Assembly: GCF_019931575.1 (NCBI RefSeq)
Contig: NZ_CP082923.1
Span: forward strand, 4,650,001-4,714,000
DNA: 64,000 nt
Direction of reading: 5' to 3'
Origin: Caulobacter segnis
Lineage (GTDB): Bacteria; Pseudomonadota; Alphaproteobacteria; Caulobacterales; Caulobacteraceae
The notes beneath the pieces are model-generated. The model worked only from the letters and a program-made list of their open reading frames with translations, made no database searches and was not told the origin of the DNA. A program made the position numbers and the translations under genes. This document shows, one piece after another, positions 52,184 through 60,494 of the stretch (its first letter is position 1; each line of letters begins with the position of its first letter).

Positions 52184-53354
52184 TGGTGGGGGCCGTGGCT
52201 TCGAGTTCACGGTCCTCGGCCAGCGCCTCCTCGACGACGGCGTCCTCGGATGAGATCTCCGCTGGCGCGACAACCGACTCGATCGCGATGTCCTCGGCGG
52301 GAGGCGCTTCCTCAACCCCGGCGGCTTCCTCGGCGAGGACCTCCTCGACCACCGCCGCTTCGGGCGAGATCTCGGCGCTGGGCTCCGTGCGGGCCAGCAG
52401 CGCCTTGGCCGCCCTGACCACCGTCGCCACCGGCAGGTCGCTCATGTGGCGGATGGCCTGGGACAGGTCCGGATCGATGGCCATGAACTGGTCGAAGGTG
52501 CGGGGGCCGCGCACGGCCTCGGCCTTGTCGCCCCACGGGCCGTAGCGCCGCTCGTCGGATGGGCCGAACAGGCCGATGGTCGGCGCGCCGGCGGCGGCGG
52601 CGATGTGCATCAGGCCCGAGTCGTTGCCGATGAACAGCCGCGCCCGGCGCAGGCAGGCATAGGCGGTCAGCAGGTCGACCTTGCCGGTCAGGTCGATGGT
52701 GCGACCGCGCGCCGAGGCCATGCGCAGTTCCTCGACCATGCGGGTGTCTTCCGGTCCGCCCAGGATCAGCAGGCGGCCGCCGGCCATCGGGCCGTCCTTG
52801 TCCAGCAGCTGGGCCGCCGTCTGGGTGAAGCGCTCGATCGGCCAGACCTTGCCGATCCAGTTCGAGGCCGGGCCCATGGCCAGGATCGGCCCGCCGTCGC
52901 CCAGGAGCTCGTCGGCCAGGGCCTGGACCTCGGGCGTGATGTAGAGATAGGGCGCGGGCGGATCGCCCTCGAGCTTCAGGGTGCGGGCGGCGTCGACCAC
53001 CTTGTGCGTCACGTCGCCGGGCAGCTTCTTCCAGATCGCCCGCTTCTCGCGGCGCAGGAAGAGGGCCGTGGCGCTGCCGCGCAGGTCGACGACCAGGCTC
53101 CACTTCTTGTGACGCACCTGGCGCCAGAGCTTGAACCAGTGGCCCTTGCCCTTCCCCTTGGCCTTTTCCATCACGATCACGCGGTCCAGGCCCGGCACGT
53201 GGGCGAACAGCGGCGCGGCCAGGGGACCGGCGACGATGGTGAAGCGCGCGTTGGGGATTTGATCAGAGAGAAGTTTGATCAGGCCGGACGACAGCACCGC
53301 ATCGCCGATGCGGGTGGCCGTGATGAAGAGAATCGGGAAGGCCCGCTGTGTCAT
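52149..53354 (-). CDS. Glycosyltransferase family 9 (heptosyltransferase-like)
   Basis: A 401-residue GT9 protein: FPILFITATRIGDAVLSSGLIKLLSDQIPNARFTIVAGPLAAPLF, LGPASNWIGKVWPIERFTQTAAQLL-type segment, and LFIGNDSGLMHIAAAAGAPTIGLFGPSDERRYGPWGD. It would transfer heptose or a similar sugar in LPS core assembly. The C-terminal tail is acidic with a duplicated block (AEISPEAAVVEEVLAEE and AEISSEDAVVEEALAED), then AHPRESGDPS encoded by the right arm of the REP-like repeat. So the true end has been changed by the repeat. Start at 53354. Confidence 0.88.
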   Translation of the reverse strand: MTQRAFPILFITATRIGDAVLSSGLIKLLSDQIPNARFTIVAGPLAAPLFAHVPGLDRVIVMEKAKGKGKGHWFKLWRQVRHKKWSLVVDLRGSATALFLRREKRAIWKKLPGDVTHKVVDAARTLKLEGDPPAPYLYITPEVQALADELLGDGGPILAMGPASNWIGKVWPIERFTQTAAQLLDKDGPMAGGRLLILGGPEDTRMVEELRMASARGRTIDLTGKVDLLTAYACLRRARLFIGNDSGLMHIAAAAGAPTIGLFGPSDERRYGPWGDKAEAVRGPRTFDQFMAIDPDLSQAIRHMSDLPVATVVRAAKALLARTEPSAEISPEAAVVEEVLAEEAAGVEEAPPAEDIAIESVVAPAEISSEDAVVEEALAEDRELEATAPTTAHPRESGDPS

Positions 53355-53464
53355 CGGTCCATCTATAGGCCGGTCGGTGAGTCGGCGCATCCCACGTTAA
53401 CGGTTGAGCTTTCCGTCTTTTCAAGGACTGGCGCGATCGTCGCCTCGGCGCCACATCTGCGGGC

Positions 53465-54268
53465 ATGAGTACGCCGTCCACCGCCCATCTGACTTCCCGC
53501 GCCATCATCGCCGTGTCCGGTCCGGACTGGCGGAGCTTCCTGCAAGGCCTGCTGACCCAGGACGTCGAGACCCTGGCGCCCGGCGAGCTGCGCTTCGCGG
53601 CCCTGCTGACGCCGCAGGGCAAGCTGCTCTACGACCTGTTCGTGGCGGGAACCCAGGATGGCGCGCTGCTGGACGTGGCGACCGAGCACCGGGCCGCGAT
53701 CCTGACGCGGCTGACCATGTACCGGCTGCGGGCCAAGGTGACGCTGGAGGCCAGCGACCTGCCGGTCTTCGCCGTGTTCGGCGACGAGGTCTCGGGCGAG
53801 GGGCTCTACGTCGATCCGCGCCTGCCGGGCCTGGGCGCGCGGGCCTATGGCGAGCGCCAGGCCAACGCCCCCGAAATCCTTGGCGAAGACGCCTACGAGG
53901 CGCACCGCCTGGCCCTGGGCGTGCCCGGCCCCGCCGACTGGGGCAGCGAGGCGAACTATCCGATCGAGGCGAACTACGACCTGACGGCCGGCATCGACTT
54001 CAAGAAGGGCTGCTTCGTCGGCCAGGAGACGACCAGCCGAATGAAGCGGCGCGGCGTGATCAAGAACCGCATGCTGCCGATCACCTTCGATGGCCCGCCG
54101 CCCGCCTTCGGCGCCGAGGTGCTGGCCGGGACCTTGCGCGCCGGCGAGGTGCTGAGCGGCCGCGACGGCCGGGCCATGGCCCTGCTGCGCCTGGACCGCA
54201 TCGAGGACGCCGAGCTGACCGTGGACGGCCGGCCGGTCCGCGTCGACCGCCCGGAATGGCTCGCCTAG
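53465..54268 (+). CDS. ygfZ: YgfZ/GcvT-like folate-binding protein
   Basis: A 267-residue protein with the YgfZ signature KKGCFVGQETTSRMKRRGVIKNRMLP and the N-terminal GPDWRSFLQGLLTQDVETLAPGELRFAALLTPQGKLLYDLFV. YgfZ binds folate and helps maintain iron-sulfur enzymes such as MiaB. It starts at 53465, 111 bases from the divergent GT9 gene, and is followed by tag (52 bases). Confidence 0.92.
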   Translation: MSTPSTAHLTSRAIIAVSGPDWRSFLQGLLTQDVETLAPGELRFAALLTPQGKLLYDLFVAGTQDGALLDVATEHRAAILTRLTMYRLRAKVTLEASDLPVFAVFGDEVSGEGLYVDPRLPGLGARAYGERQANAPEILGEDAYEAHRLALGVPGPADWGSEANYPIEANYDLTAGIDFKKGCFVGQETTSRMKRRGVIKNRMLPITFDGPPPAFGAEVLAGTLRAGEVLSGRDGRAMALLRLDRIEDAELTVDGRPVRVDRPEWLA

Positions 54269-54320
54269 CCCCGCGCCAGAGGGGACTTTCGTTCTCGAAA
54301 AGTTCTGCTAGCGTCACCGC

Positions 54321-54911
54321 ATGACCGAGCACACGCGCTGCACCTGGAAGGGCATGAACGGCGACCCGTTCTACGAGGCCTATCACGACCACGAATGGGG
54401 GGTGCCCGAGTGGGACAGCCGCGCCCTCTGGGAGAAGCTCGTCCTGGACGGGTTCCAGGCCGGCCTGTCGTGGATCACCATCCTGCGCAAGCGCGAGGCC
54501 TTCCGCGCCGCCTTCGCCGGCTTCGATCCCGAGAAGGTCGCCCGCTTCGATGAGACCGACCGCGCCCGGCTGATGGCCGACGCCGGCATCATCCGCTCGA
54601 ACGGCAAGATCGACGCGGCCATCTCGGGCGCGCGGATCTATCTGGACATGCGAGAGCGCGGCGAGGACTTCGGGGCGTTCCTGTGGGACATGGTCGGCGG
54701 CGCGCCGATCCAGAACCAGTGGCGCGCCGGCGAGGTGCCGGCCCAGACCCCGCTGGCCGTCGACATGGCCAAGGCCCTGAAGGCCAAGGGCTTCAAGTTC
54801 TGCGGCCCGGTGATCGTCTACGCCTTCATGCAGGCCACGGGCCTGGTCAACGACCACCTGACCACCTGCTTCCGCCACGCGGAGTGTCGCGCGATGGGTC
54901 ACCATCACTGA
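54321..54911 (+). CDS. tag: DNA-3-methyladenine glycosylase I
   Basis: A 196-residue Tag-family glycosylase that removes 3-methyladenine from alkylated DNA. Features: RCTWKGMNGDPFYEAYHDHEWGVPEWDSRALWEKLVLDGFQAGLSWITILRKREAFRAAF and a C-terminal zinc site VNDHLTTCFRHAEC. Full length and ordinary. It is after ygfZ on the same strand and before the secreted alpha/beta hydrolase. Confidence 0.95.
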   Translation: MTEHTRCTWKGMNGDPFYEAYHDHEWGVPEWDSRALWEKLVLDGFQAGLSWITILRKREAFRAAFAGFDPEKVARFDETDRARLMADAGIIRSNGKIDAAISGARIYLDMRERGEDFGAFLWDMVGGAPIQNQWRAGEVPAQTPLAVDMAKALKAKGFKFCGPVIVYAFMQATGLVNDHLTTCFRHAECRAMGHHH

Positions 54912-54987
54912 AAGACGATTGTCCGCATCCCTTCCCTGATTAAGCTTGACCGGGGACCGGCGGGTCGAGCGGGGAAGCAACGACGTG

Positions 54988-56034
54988 ATGAGGGGGAAAG
55001 GTTTGGCGCGGCTCGTCCTCGCCGCGGCCTGCGCGGCTGGGAGCGCGCGGGCCCAGGTCGTTCAGGACGTGCCCGTTGTGGCGGCCATGAGCGCTTATGT
55101 CGAACCCTCGGGCCTGGTGGAGGTCGCGCCTGGCCGCCGTATCCATATCCGCTGCCAGGGAACCGGCGCGCCAACGGTCATCTTCACGGCCGGTCTCGGC
55201 GCCTGGTCAGGGTCGTGGGCCCTGGTCCAGCCTCAGGTGGCCAAGATCACCCAGACCTGCGCGTGGGATCGCGCCGGGTTCGGTCTCAGCGACGGGGACG
55301 AGACGGCCGCCCAGACGGCGTCGCGCACCACCGATGATCTCGAGCGAGCGCTCAAGGCGGCGGGGGTTCCCGGCCCCTATGTCATGGTGGGGCACTCGGC
55401 CGGCACGCACGAGACCCTGACCTTCGTCGACCGCCACCGCGACCTGGTCGCCGGCGTGGTCCTCGTCGATCCCGTGCGTCCGCATGACATGGCCCGCGAA
55501 GCCGCCGCCGGCCCTAAGGCGGCCGCCCTTGACCGCGCCTATTATGCCGGTGAGACGAAGCGCCTGCGCGACTGCGCCAGAGGGATCGAGACCGGTGCGG
55601 TGAAGGCGGGGACGCCAGGCGCGCCTTGCTTCCAGTACTTCCCGGAGATCCCGCCTGACGCCCAGGCCGTACTGGCCCGGCGCGACGCCGAACCCGCCCG
55701 GCTGCGGACCCAGGCGTCGCTGTTCGAGGAATACGAGCCGAACGGCGAAAGGGTCGTTCGAGACGACCGCGACTATGGCGACCTGCCGCTGATCGTGGTC
55801 AGCGCCGACCCCGCCAAGGTCAGCGGCCTCTGGCCCGAGGCGGCCAAGGACGAGCATGCCGCCCTCATCGCCGACTGGGTCGGCAGCCACCTCGAGCTCA
55901 AGGCCCTGTCGCGCCGCGGCGAGCGCCGGATCGCCGACGGCGCCGGTCATCTGGTGCAGGTGCAAAATCCCCAGGCCGTGATCGACGCGGTGCTTGATGT
56001 GGTCAAGGCCGCCCGGACCGACCGCCGGCGCTAG
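54988..56034 (+). CDS. Secreted alpha/beta-hydrolase
   Basis: A 348-residue exported hydrolase. Signal peptide MRGKGLARLVLAAACAAGSARA. Core: IFTAGLGAWSGSWALVQPQVA, then MVGHSAGTHETLTFV with the nucleophile Ser in GHSAG, an Asp later in PLIVVSADPAK and His in DGAGHLVQVQ. ATG 54988 is chosen over 54946 because it starts the signal peptide and GGGAAG is upstream. Substrate unknown. Its stop converges with the next membrane protein gene (4-base overlap). Confidence 0.88.
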   Translation: MRGKGLARLVLAAACAAGSARAQVVQDVPVVAAMSAYVEPSGLVEVAPGRRIHIRCQGTGAPTVIFTAGLGAWSGSWALVQPQVAKITQTCAWDRAGFGLSDGDETAAQTASRTTDDLERALKAAGVPGPYVMVGHSAGTHETLTFVDRHRDLVAGVVLVDPVRPHDMAREAAAGPKAAALDRAYYAGETKRLRDCARGIETGAVKAGTPGAPCFQYFPEIPPDAQAVLARRDAEPARLRTQASLFEEYEPNGERVVRDDRDYGDLPLIVVSADPAKVSGLWPEAAKDEHAALIADWVGSHLELKALSRRGERRIADGAGHLVQVQNPQAVIDAVLDVVKAARTDRRR

Positions 56035-56600
56035 GGGCTCGTCGCAACGACCTCGGCGCCGACGACCGCGCAGTCCCAGCGCGACCAGGAGGCCTCGACC
56101 CGGCCCGCGTCGATCGCCGCGAAGATCAGCTTGCCGCCCGCCGGCACGACCTGGTCGATGGTGGTCGAGACGCTTCCCGCCACCACGTCGCCGCGCAGCA
56201 GGCGGCAGGTCAGGCGCGGGTCGCCGATCGGCAGGCCCGAGGTGTTGATCAGTCCGCCGGTCAGCAGCACGGCGCCGGGCTTGCCGCCCACCGCCTCGCC
56301 CCGATCGGCCTTCACCCGGTCCAGGATCAGGTAGCGTTGCGGATCGGCGCGGACCAGGGCCGGGTCGGGCAGGGTCGCGCCGACGATCGGGGCGGGTTTC
56401 GGCTTGGGCGGCGGCGTGTCGTCTGGCCGGGTCACGGCCGTCAGGACCGCGCCGCCGATGAACACCAAGACGAAGACGCTCAGCGCCCGGATCGGCGTGG
56501 CCACGATCGGCCAATCGGCCTTGGGCCGGAACACGAGGACGAACGCCACGGCCGAGGCGATCAGCCACAGCAGCGGCACGGCGTTGGTCAGCAGCGTCAT
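56031..56600 (-). CDS. Hypothetical membrane-anchored protein
   Basis: A 189-residue protein. The N-terminal two membrane segments (NAVPLLWLIASAVAFVLVF and IRALSVFVLVFIGGAVLTAV) precede a Pro/Lys linker (PPPKPKPAP) and a beta-rich soluble domain of about 110 residues with GAVLLTGGLINTSGLPIGDPRLTCRLLRGD. That domain is expected in the periplasm. Family not recognised. ATG 56600 follows GGGGGA. Its neighbour on the same strand is the GH16 gene (stop 55 bases before its upstream side). Confidence 0.75.
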   Translation of the reverse strand: MTLLTNAVPLLWLIASAVAFVLVFRPKADWPIVATPIRALSVFVLVFIGGAVLTAVTRPDDTPPPKPKPAPIVGATLPDPALVRADPQRYLILDRVKADRGEAVGGKPGAVLLTGGLINTSGLPIGDPRLTCRLLRGDVVAGSVSTTIDQVVPAGGKLIFAAIDAGRVEASWSRWDCAVVGAEVVATSP

Positions 56601-56654
56601 GGACGATCCCCCGGCCCGTTCCTCTAGAGCGAGCGGGGCCATGGTTCCAGACCT

Positions 56655-57551
56655 TTAGGGCCGCTGGCTGACCCGCACCCAGTCGACCTCCATGGTCGCC
56701 GGCAGCGCGGCCTCGTCGATCCCCTTGGCGTTGGCCCCCTCGGGCCAGCGGCCGCCGAAGGCCAGGTTCAGGATCAAGTGGAACGGCTGGTCGAACGGCG
56801 ACGGGCCCTCGGGCCCATTCTCGACCTTCAAGTCGTCGCGCTTCCAGTCGGCGGCCTTGGCCTTCGCGTACTGATGTCCGTCCACGAACCAGGTGATCGC
56901 CTCGGGCGTCCACTCGACGGCGTAGACGTGGAAGCCGTCCGCGGAGGCCGGCATCGGCGTGCTGGCGTTGACCTGCTTGTGCGTCCCGGCCGCGTCGCCG
57001 GCGAAGTGGATCGTGCCGAACACCCGGTTCTCGCGCCCGCCCTCGCAGACGTCACAGGGCGCGCCCAGGTTCACCGTCTCGAGGATGTCGATCTCGCCCG
57101 ATTTGGGCCAGCCGCCATAGGTCGACAGCTCGGGCATCATCCAGATCGCCGGCCACACGCCCTGGCCGCCGGGGACGCGGGCGCGGGCCTCGACGCGACC
57201 GTACAGCCAGCTGGCCTTGCCCTGGGTCAGGATCTTGCCCGAGGCGTAGTCGCCCGTCTTCATCGGCCCGGTCGGACCGGCCCAGGGATTGGCCAACCCT
57301 CGGGTCTTGCGCTTGACCGCCGTCAGCCGCAGCACCCCATCCTTGACCGACACGGTCTCGGGACCGACGGCGTAGCACTGGCGCTCGTCATTGCCCCCGC
57401 CGCCGCAGTCGGCGGCGTAGGTCCATTTGGTCTCGTCCAGCCGGTCGCCGTCGAACTCGTCCGACCACACCAGCTTCCAGCCGTCCCGGGCATGGGCCGG
57501 GACCGAGGTCAGCAGCAACAGGGTCGCGGCGGCGATCGTCTTGAAGCTCAT
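56655..57551 (-). CDS. Secreted family 16 glycoside hydrolase
   Basis: A 298-residue exported enzyme (signal peptide TIAAATLLLLTSVPAHA). GH16 catalytic block SGEIDILETVN (E-x-D-x-x-E) is intact, with preceding PGGQGVWPAIWMMPELSTYGGWPK and following FHVYAVEWTPEAITWFVDG and PFHLILNLAFGGRWPEG. GH16 enzymes cut beta-glucans such as laminarin; a laminarinase-like role is the best guess. It is upstream of nothing obviously linked. Confidence 0.93.
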   Translation of the reverse strand: MSFKTIAAATLLLLTSVPAHARDGWKLVWSDEFDGDRLDETKWTYAADCGGGGNDERQCYAVGPETVSVKDGVLRLTAVKRKTRGLANPWAGPTGPMKTGDYASGKILTQGKASWLYGRVEARARVPGGQGVWPAIWMMPELSTYGGWPKSGEIDILETVNLGAPCDVCEGGRENRVFGTIHFAGDAAGTHKQVNASTPMPASADGFHVYAVEWTPEAITWFVDGHQYAKAKAADWKRDDLKVENGPEGPSPFDQPFHLILNLAFGGRWPEGANAKGIDEAALPATMEVDWVRVSQRP

Positions 57552-57589
57552 GCGGCCATCTAGACCGCCCGGCGCCGAAACCCCAAGCG

Positions 57590-59593
57590 TCAGCGCGGCG
57601 AATGCTCCAGCGCGGCCCAGCCCGCGTCCAGCCACGCCGGCGCCAGCCGCCGCGCGCCCGAGGCGCTGAGATGGTCGTCGTCGAAATAGATCGTCCGGCC
57701 GTCCAGCATCGCCGCACAGCGCCCGCTCCGGCACAGGGTCTCGGACGGGAACACCGCCGCCACGCCCTCGCGATCCTGGATGGCGGCGCGGATCTCGTCC
57801 TCGGCCGGACCGGCGCGCGACAGCGGCAGGTCGGCGGCGACGCTGGCGCAGACCTCGGGCCGGCCGCCCACCTGCCGGACCTGGGCCAGGCATTCCGGCG
57901 CGCCCAGGGTCAGCTCCGGGAACGGCCCGACGATCAGCACCCGGACGTGCGGATTGCGCCGCTTGATCGCGTCCAGCGTGGCCTTCAGCGACGCGGTCAG
58001 CGACGGCCTGTAACCCGGCCGCCCCGCCGCCTCGACGCTCACGCGGGGCGAGTTGACGTCGTAGAACGGCGGCGCGCCGCGATAGAGCGGCCAGCGACCG
58101 GACAGGATCACCAGCTTCAGCCGCCTGTCCGAGGCGATCCGGGCCAGGGCGTGGTCGGCGGTCGGGGCGCAGTCCAAAGCGAAACGGGCGGTGATCCGGA
58201 CCTTCAGCCCCACCATCGGCGGACAGCCGCTGCGCGCCGTCTCGCGCACGCTCCAGCCGCGCCGCTCGGCCCAGGCGACCACGCCCGGCGTCAGGGCGTC
58301 GGCGTGGGAGTCGCCCCAGACCATGACGTCCTCGCCCGGCGCGGCCAGCCCGGCCCCGAAGCGGCATTCGTCGCCCTGGCCGTGCTCTTCCAGGCAGGCC
58401 TCGCGGGCCGGATTGACGTCGGTCTCCTCCAGGTCGGCCAGGGCCTTGGCGGCGGGCGACAGCCGTCCCGGCAGGCCGTGACTAAAGAACAGCAGGGCGC
58501 CCACGGCGATCGGCGCGAGCAGCGGTAGGAGCATCACACCCAGGCGCCGCCAGGGGCGCTCCACCGATCCCCGCCGGAACGGCTGCTCGACGAAACGCCA
58601 GGTCAGGACCGCCAGCGCCAGGGACAGGGCGACGAGGCCCAGCCGCTGGGGCACATTCAGCGGCTGCTGGGCGATGTCGGCGGCCAGGACCAGCAGCGGC
58701 CAGTGCCAGAGGTACAGGGAATAGGAGATCCGCCCCAGGCCGACGACCGGCCCGAGACGCAGCGGGGCCGCGCCGGGCGCCGCGTCCGTCCCGCTCCAGA
58801 TCAGCAGCGCCGCGCCCAGGCAGGCCGGAACCGCCGACAGGCCGGGAAAGGCGCTGGTCTCGTTCAGCAGCGCCAGGCTGCCGACGATCATCAGCCCGCC
58901 GATGACGCCGGCCAGGTTGGCCGTACCGCAGGTCTCGGGCGGCCGCGCCAGACCCAGGGCCAGGACGCCGCCGGCCAGGAACTCCCAGGCTCGCATCGGC
59001 AGGCCGAAGAAGGCCCAGACCGCCGAACCGCGCCCGACCATGACCTGGGCCAGCAGCAGCGATCCCAGCAGCAGGACCAGCGCCAGGCCGGGCCGGAGGG
59101 CGCGCCAACGCCTGAGCGACAGCAGCGCGATCAGGGCCGGCCAGACCAGGTAGAACTGCTCCTCGACGCCCAGCGACCAAAGGTGCAGCAGCGGGTTCTG
59201 CTGCGGTCCCGGCGCGAAATAGCCGGGGGTCTGGGCGAACAGGATATTGGCCAGGAACAGCCCCGAGGCCGCCGTCGCCGCGCCGGTCTGGGCCAGCAGC
59301 CTGGGCATCTCGATCCAGGCGGCCAGGGCGGCCGTGGCCAGCACCACCAGGACATAGGCCGGAACGATCCGCCGCGCCCGGCGCAGGTAGAAGCCGCCCC
59401 ACGAGAACGTCCCCGCGTCCCGCGCCTGGGCGATCAGCCGGGTGATCAGATAGCCCGAGATGACGAAGAACACGTCCACGCCCACGAAGCCGCCGGGCAG
59501 CAGGGTCGGAAAGGCGTGGTGGATGACGATGGCCGCCACCGCCACGGCTCGCAGGCCGTCGACGTCGCGCCGATAGTCCGACTGGATGGTCAT
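57590..59593 (-). CDS. OafA/YrhL-type O-acyltransferase with C-terminal SGNH domain
   Basis: A 667-residue membrane enzyme. N-terminal acyltransferase 3 domain of about ten membrane segments with RRDVDGLRAVAVAAIVIHHAFPTLLPGGFVGVDVFFVISGYLIT. The C-terminal part (about residues 430-667) is a SGNH-type domain: VMVWGDSHADALTPGV and DDDHLSASGARRLAP. Such proteins acetylate LPS or exopolysaccharide. Upstream are two TTAC-N4-GTAA dyads. Divergent from rnhB. Confidence 0.92.
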   Translation of the reverse strand: MTIQSDYRRDVDGLRAVAVAAIVIHHAFPTLLPGGFVGVDVFFVISGYLITRLIAQARDAGTFSWGGFYLRRARRIVPAYVLVVLATAALAAWIEMPRLLAQTGAATAASGLFLANILFAQTPGYFAPGPQQNPLLHLWSLGVEEQFYLVWPALIALLSLRRWRALRPGLALVLLLGSLLLAQVMVGRGSAVWAFFGLPMRAWEFLAGGVLALGLARPPETCGTANLAGVIGGLMIVGSLALLNETSAFPGLSAVPACLGAALLIWSGTDAAPGAAPLRLGPVVGLGRISYSLYLWHWPLLVLAADIAQQPLNVPQRLGLVALSLALAVLTWRFVEQPFRRGSVERPWRRLGVMLLPLLAPIAVGALLFFSHGLPGRLSPAAKALADLEETDVNPAREACLEEHGQGDECRFGAGLAAPGEDVMVWGDSHADALTPGVVAWAERRGWSVRETARSGCPPMVGLKVRITARFALDCAPTADHALARIASDRRLKLVILSGRWPLYRGAPPFYDVNSPRVSVEAAGRPGYRPSLTASLKATLDAIKRRNPHVRVLIVGPFPELTLGAPECLAQVRQVGGRPEVCASVAADLPLSRAGPAEDEIRAAIQDREGVAAVFPSETLCRSGRCAAMLDGRTIYFDDDHLSASGARRLAPAWLDAGWAALEHSPR

Positions 59594-59606
59594 GCCGCCC
59601 CTCGAA

Positions 59607-59670
59607 TTACACCCGTAATCAAGTGAGCCGGGCGACGTGGCGTCGTCAAGGGAGATAATTACGTCCGTAA
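59607..59670. promoter_or_regulatory. Pair of TTAC-N4-GTAA dyads between acyltransferase and rnhB
   Basis: TTACACCCGTAA at 59607-59618 and TTACGTCCGTAA at 59659-59670, both preceded by AA. They are 52 bases apart centre to centre, about five helical turns. The first ends 14 bases before the acyltransferase start and the second 48 bases before rnhB. A TetR-type or other repressor could use both. Confidence 0.45.
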
Positions 59671-59718
59671 ACTTTGATGATTCTTCCCCGCCTCGCCGAA
59701 GCGGCCTAAACAGCGGCC

Positions 59719-60357
59719 ATGCGGTCCGGACCCGACATGATGCTGGAGCTGGCCTGCGGACAGGGGCCTGTCTGCGGGGTGGACGAGGCCGGGCGCGGCC
59801 CGTGGGCCGGACCGGTCAGCGCCGGCGCGGTGATCCTGGATCCCGACCGCGTGCCCAAGGGGCTGAACGACTCCAAGAAACTCTCGGCCAAAGCCCGCGC
59901 GGCCCTGGAGGAGGAGATCAAGGCCGTCGCCATCGCCTGGTGCGTCGGCATGGCCTCGATCGAGGAGATCGCGCAGCTCAACATCCTGCACGCCGCCGGC
60001 CTGGCCATGCGCCGGGCGGTCGAGGGCCTGCACGTGACGCCGGCCTTCGCCCTGGTCGACGGCAACTACGCCTTCAAGCTGCCGTGCGCGGTCAAGACCG
60101 TGGTCAAGGGCGACGCCCTGTCGTGCTCGATCGCCGCCGCCTCGATCCTGGCCAAGGAGGCCCGCGACCGGATCATGGTCGAGATGGACGCGGTCTATCC
60201 CGGCTACGGCTTCGCCGGTCACAAGGGCTATCACGCGCCGATCCATGTCGAGGGCCTGCGGCGTCTCGGCCCCTCGCCCATCCATCGCCTGGGCTGGGCC
60301 CCGGTCAAGGCCGCGCTCGCGGGCGAACTGGTCCTGAACGAAGAGCTAGATCTTTGA
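59719..60357 (+). CDS. rnhB: Ribonuclease HII
   Basis: A 212-residue RNase HII that removes ribonucleotides from DNA. The CGVDEAGRGPWAGPV start (Asp22, Glu23), LNDSKKLSAKARAALEEEI, ALVDGNYAF, and ASILAKEARDRIM are RnhB landmarks. ATG 59719 could be replaced by 59737 or 59740 (MMLE). It lies directly upstream of ccrM, a known neighbour in Caulobacter. Confidence 0.95.
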   Translation: MRSGPDMMLELACGQGPVCGVDEAGRGPWAGPVSAGAVILDPDRVPKGLNDSKKLSAKARAALEEEIKAVAIAWCVGMASIEEIAQLNILHAAGLAMRRAVEGLHVTPAFALVDGNYAFKLPCAVKTVVKGDALSCSIAAASILAKEARDRIMVEMDAVYPGYGFAGHKGYHAPIHVEGLRRLGPSPIHRLGWAPVKAALAGELVLNEELDL

Positions 60358-60370
60358 TCGCTCACAAGTT

Positions 60371-60468
60371 TTGAGTCCGACCAGACTCAAATAGTCGCTC
60401 CCGGGTCGAGTTAACCCGCCGGTAACCACGTCCATACACACCGCGTTTACCAGTAAGACTCATGATTC
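60371..60468 (+). promoter_or_regulatory. ccrM promoter region: CtrA-like box and GANTC sites
   Basis: GANTC sites lie at 60373-60377, 60384-60388, 60457-60461 and 60464-60468; the first two form a TTGAGTC-N6-GACTCAA dyad (60371-60390). A TTAA-N7-GTAA CtrA-like box is at 60411-60425, one base from the TTAA-N7-TTAA consensus. In C. crescentus ccrM is activated by CtrA and its leader carries GANTC sites. Confidence 0.75.
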
Positions 60469-60494
60469 CGCTCTATTTCTTGAGGATCGGGACC

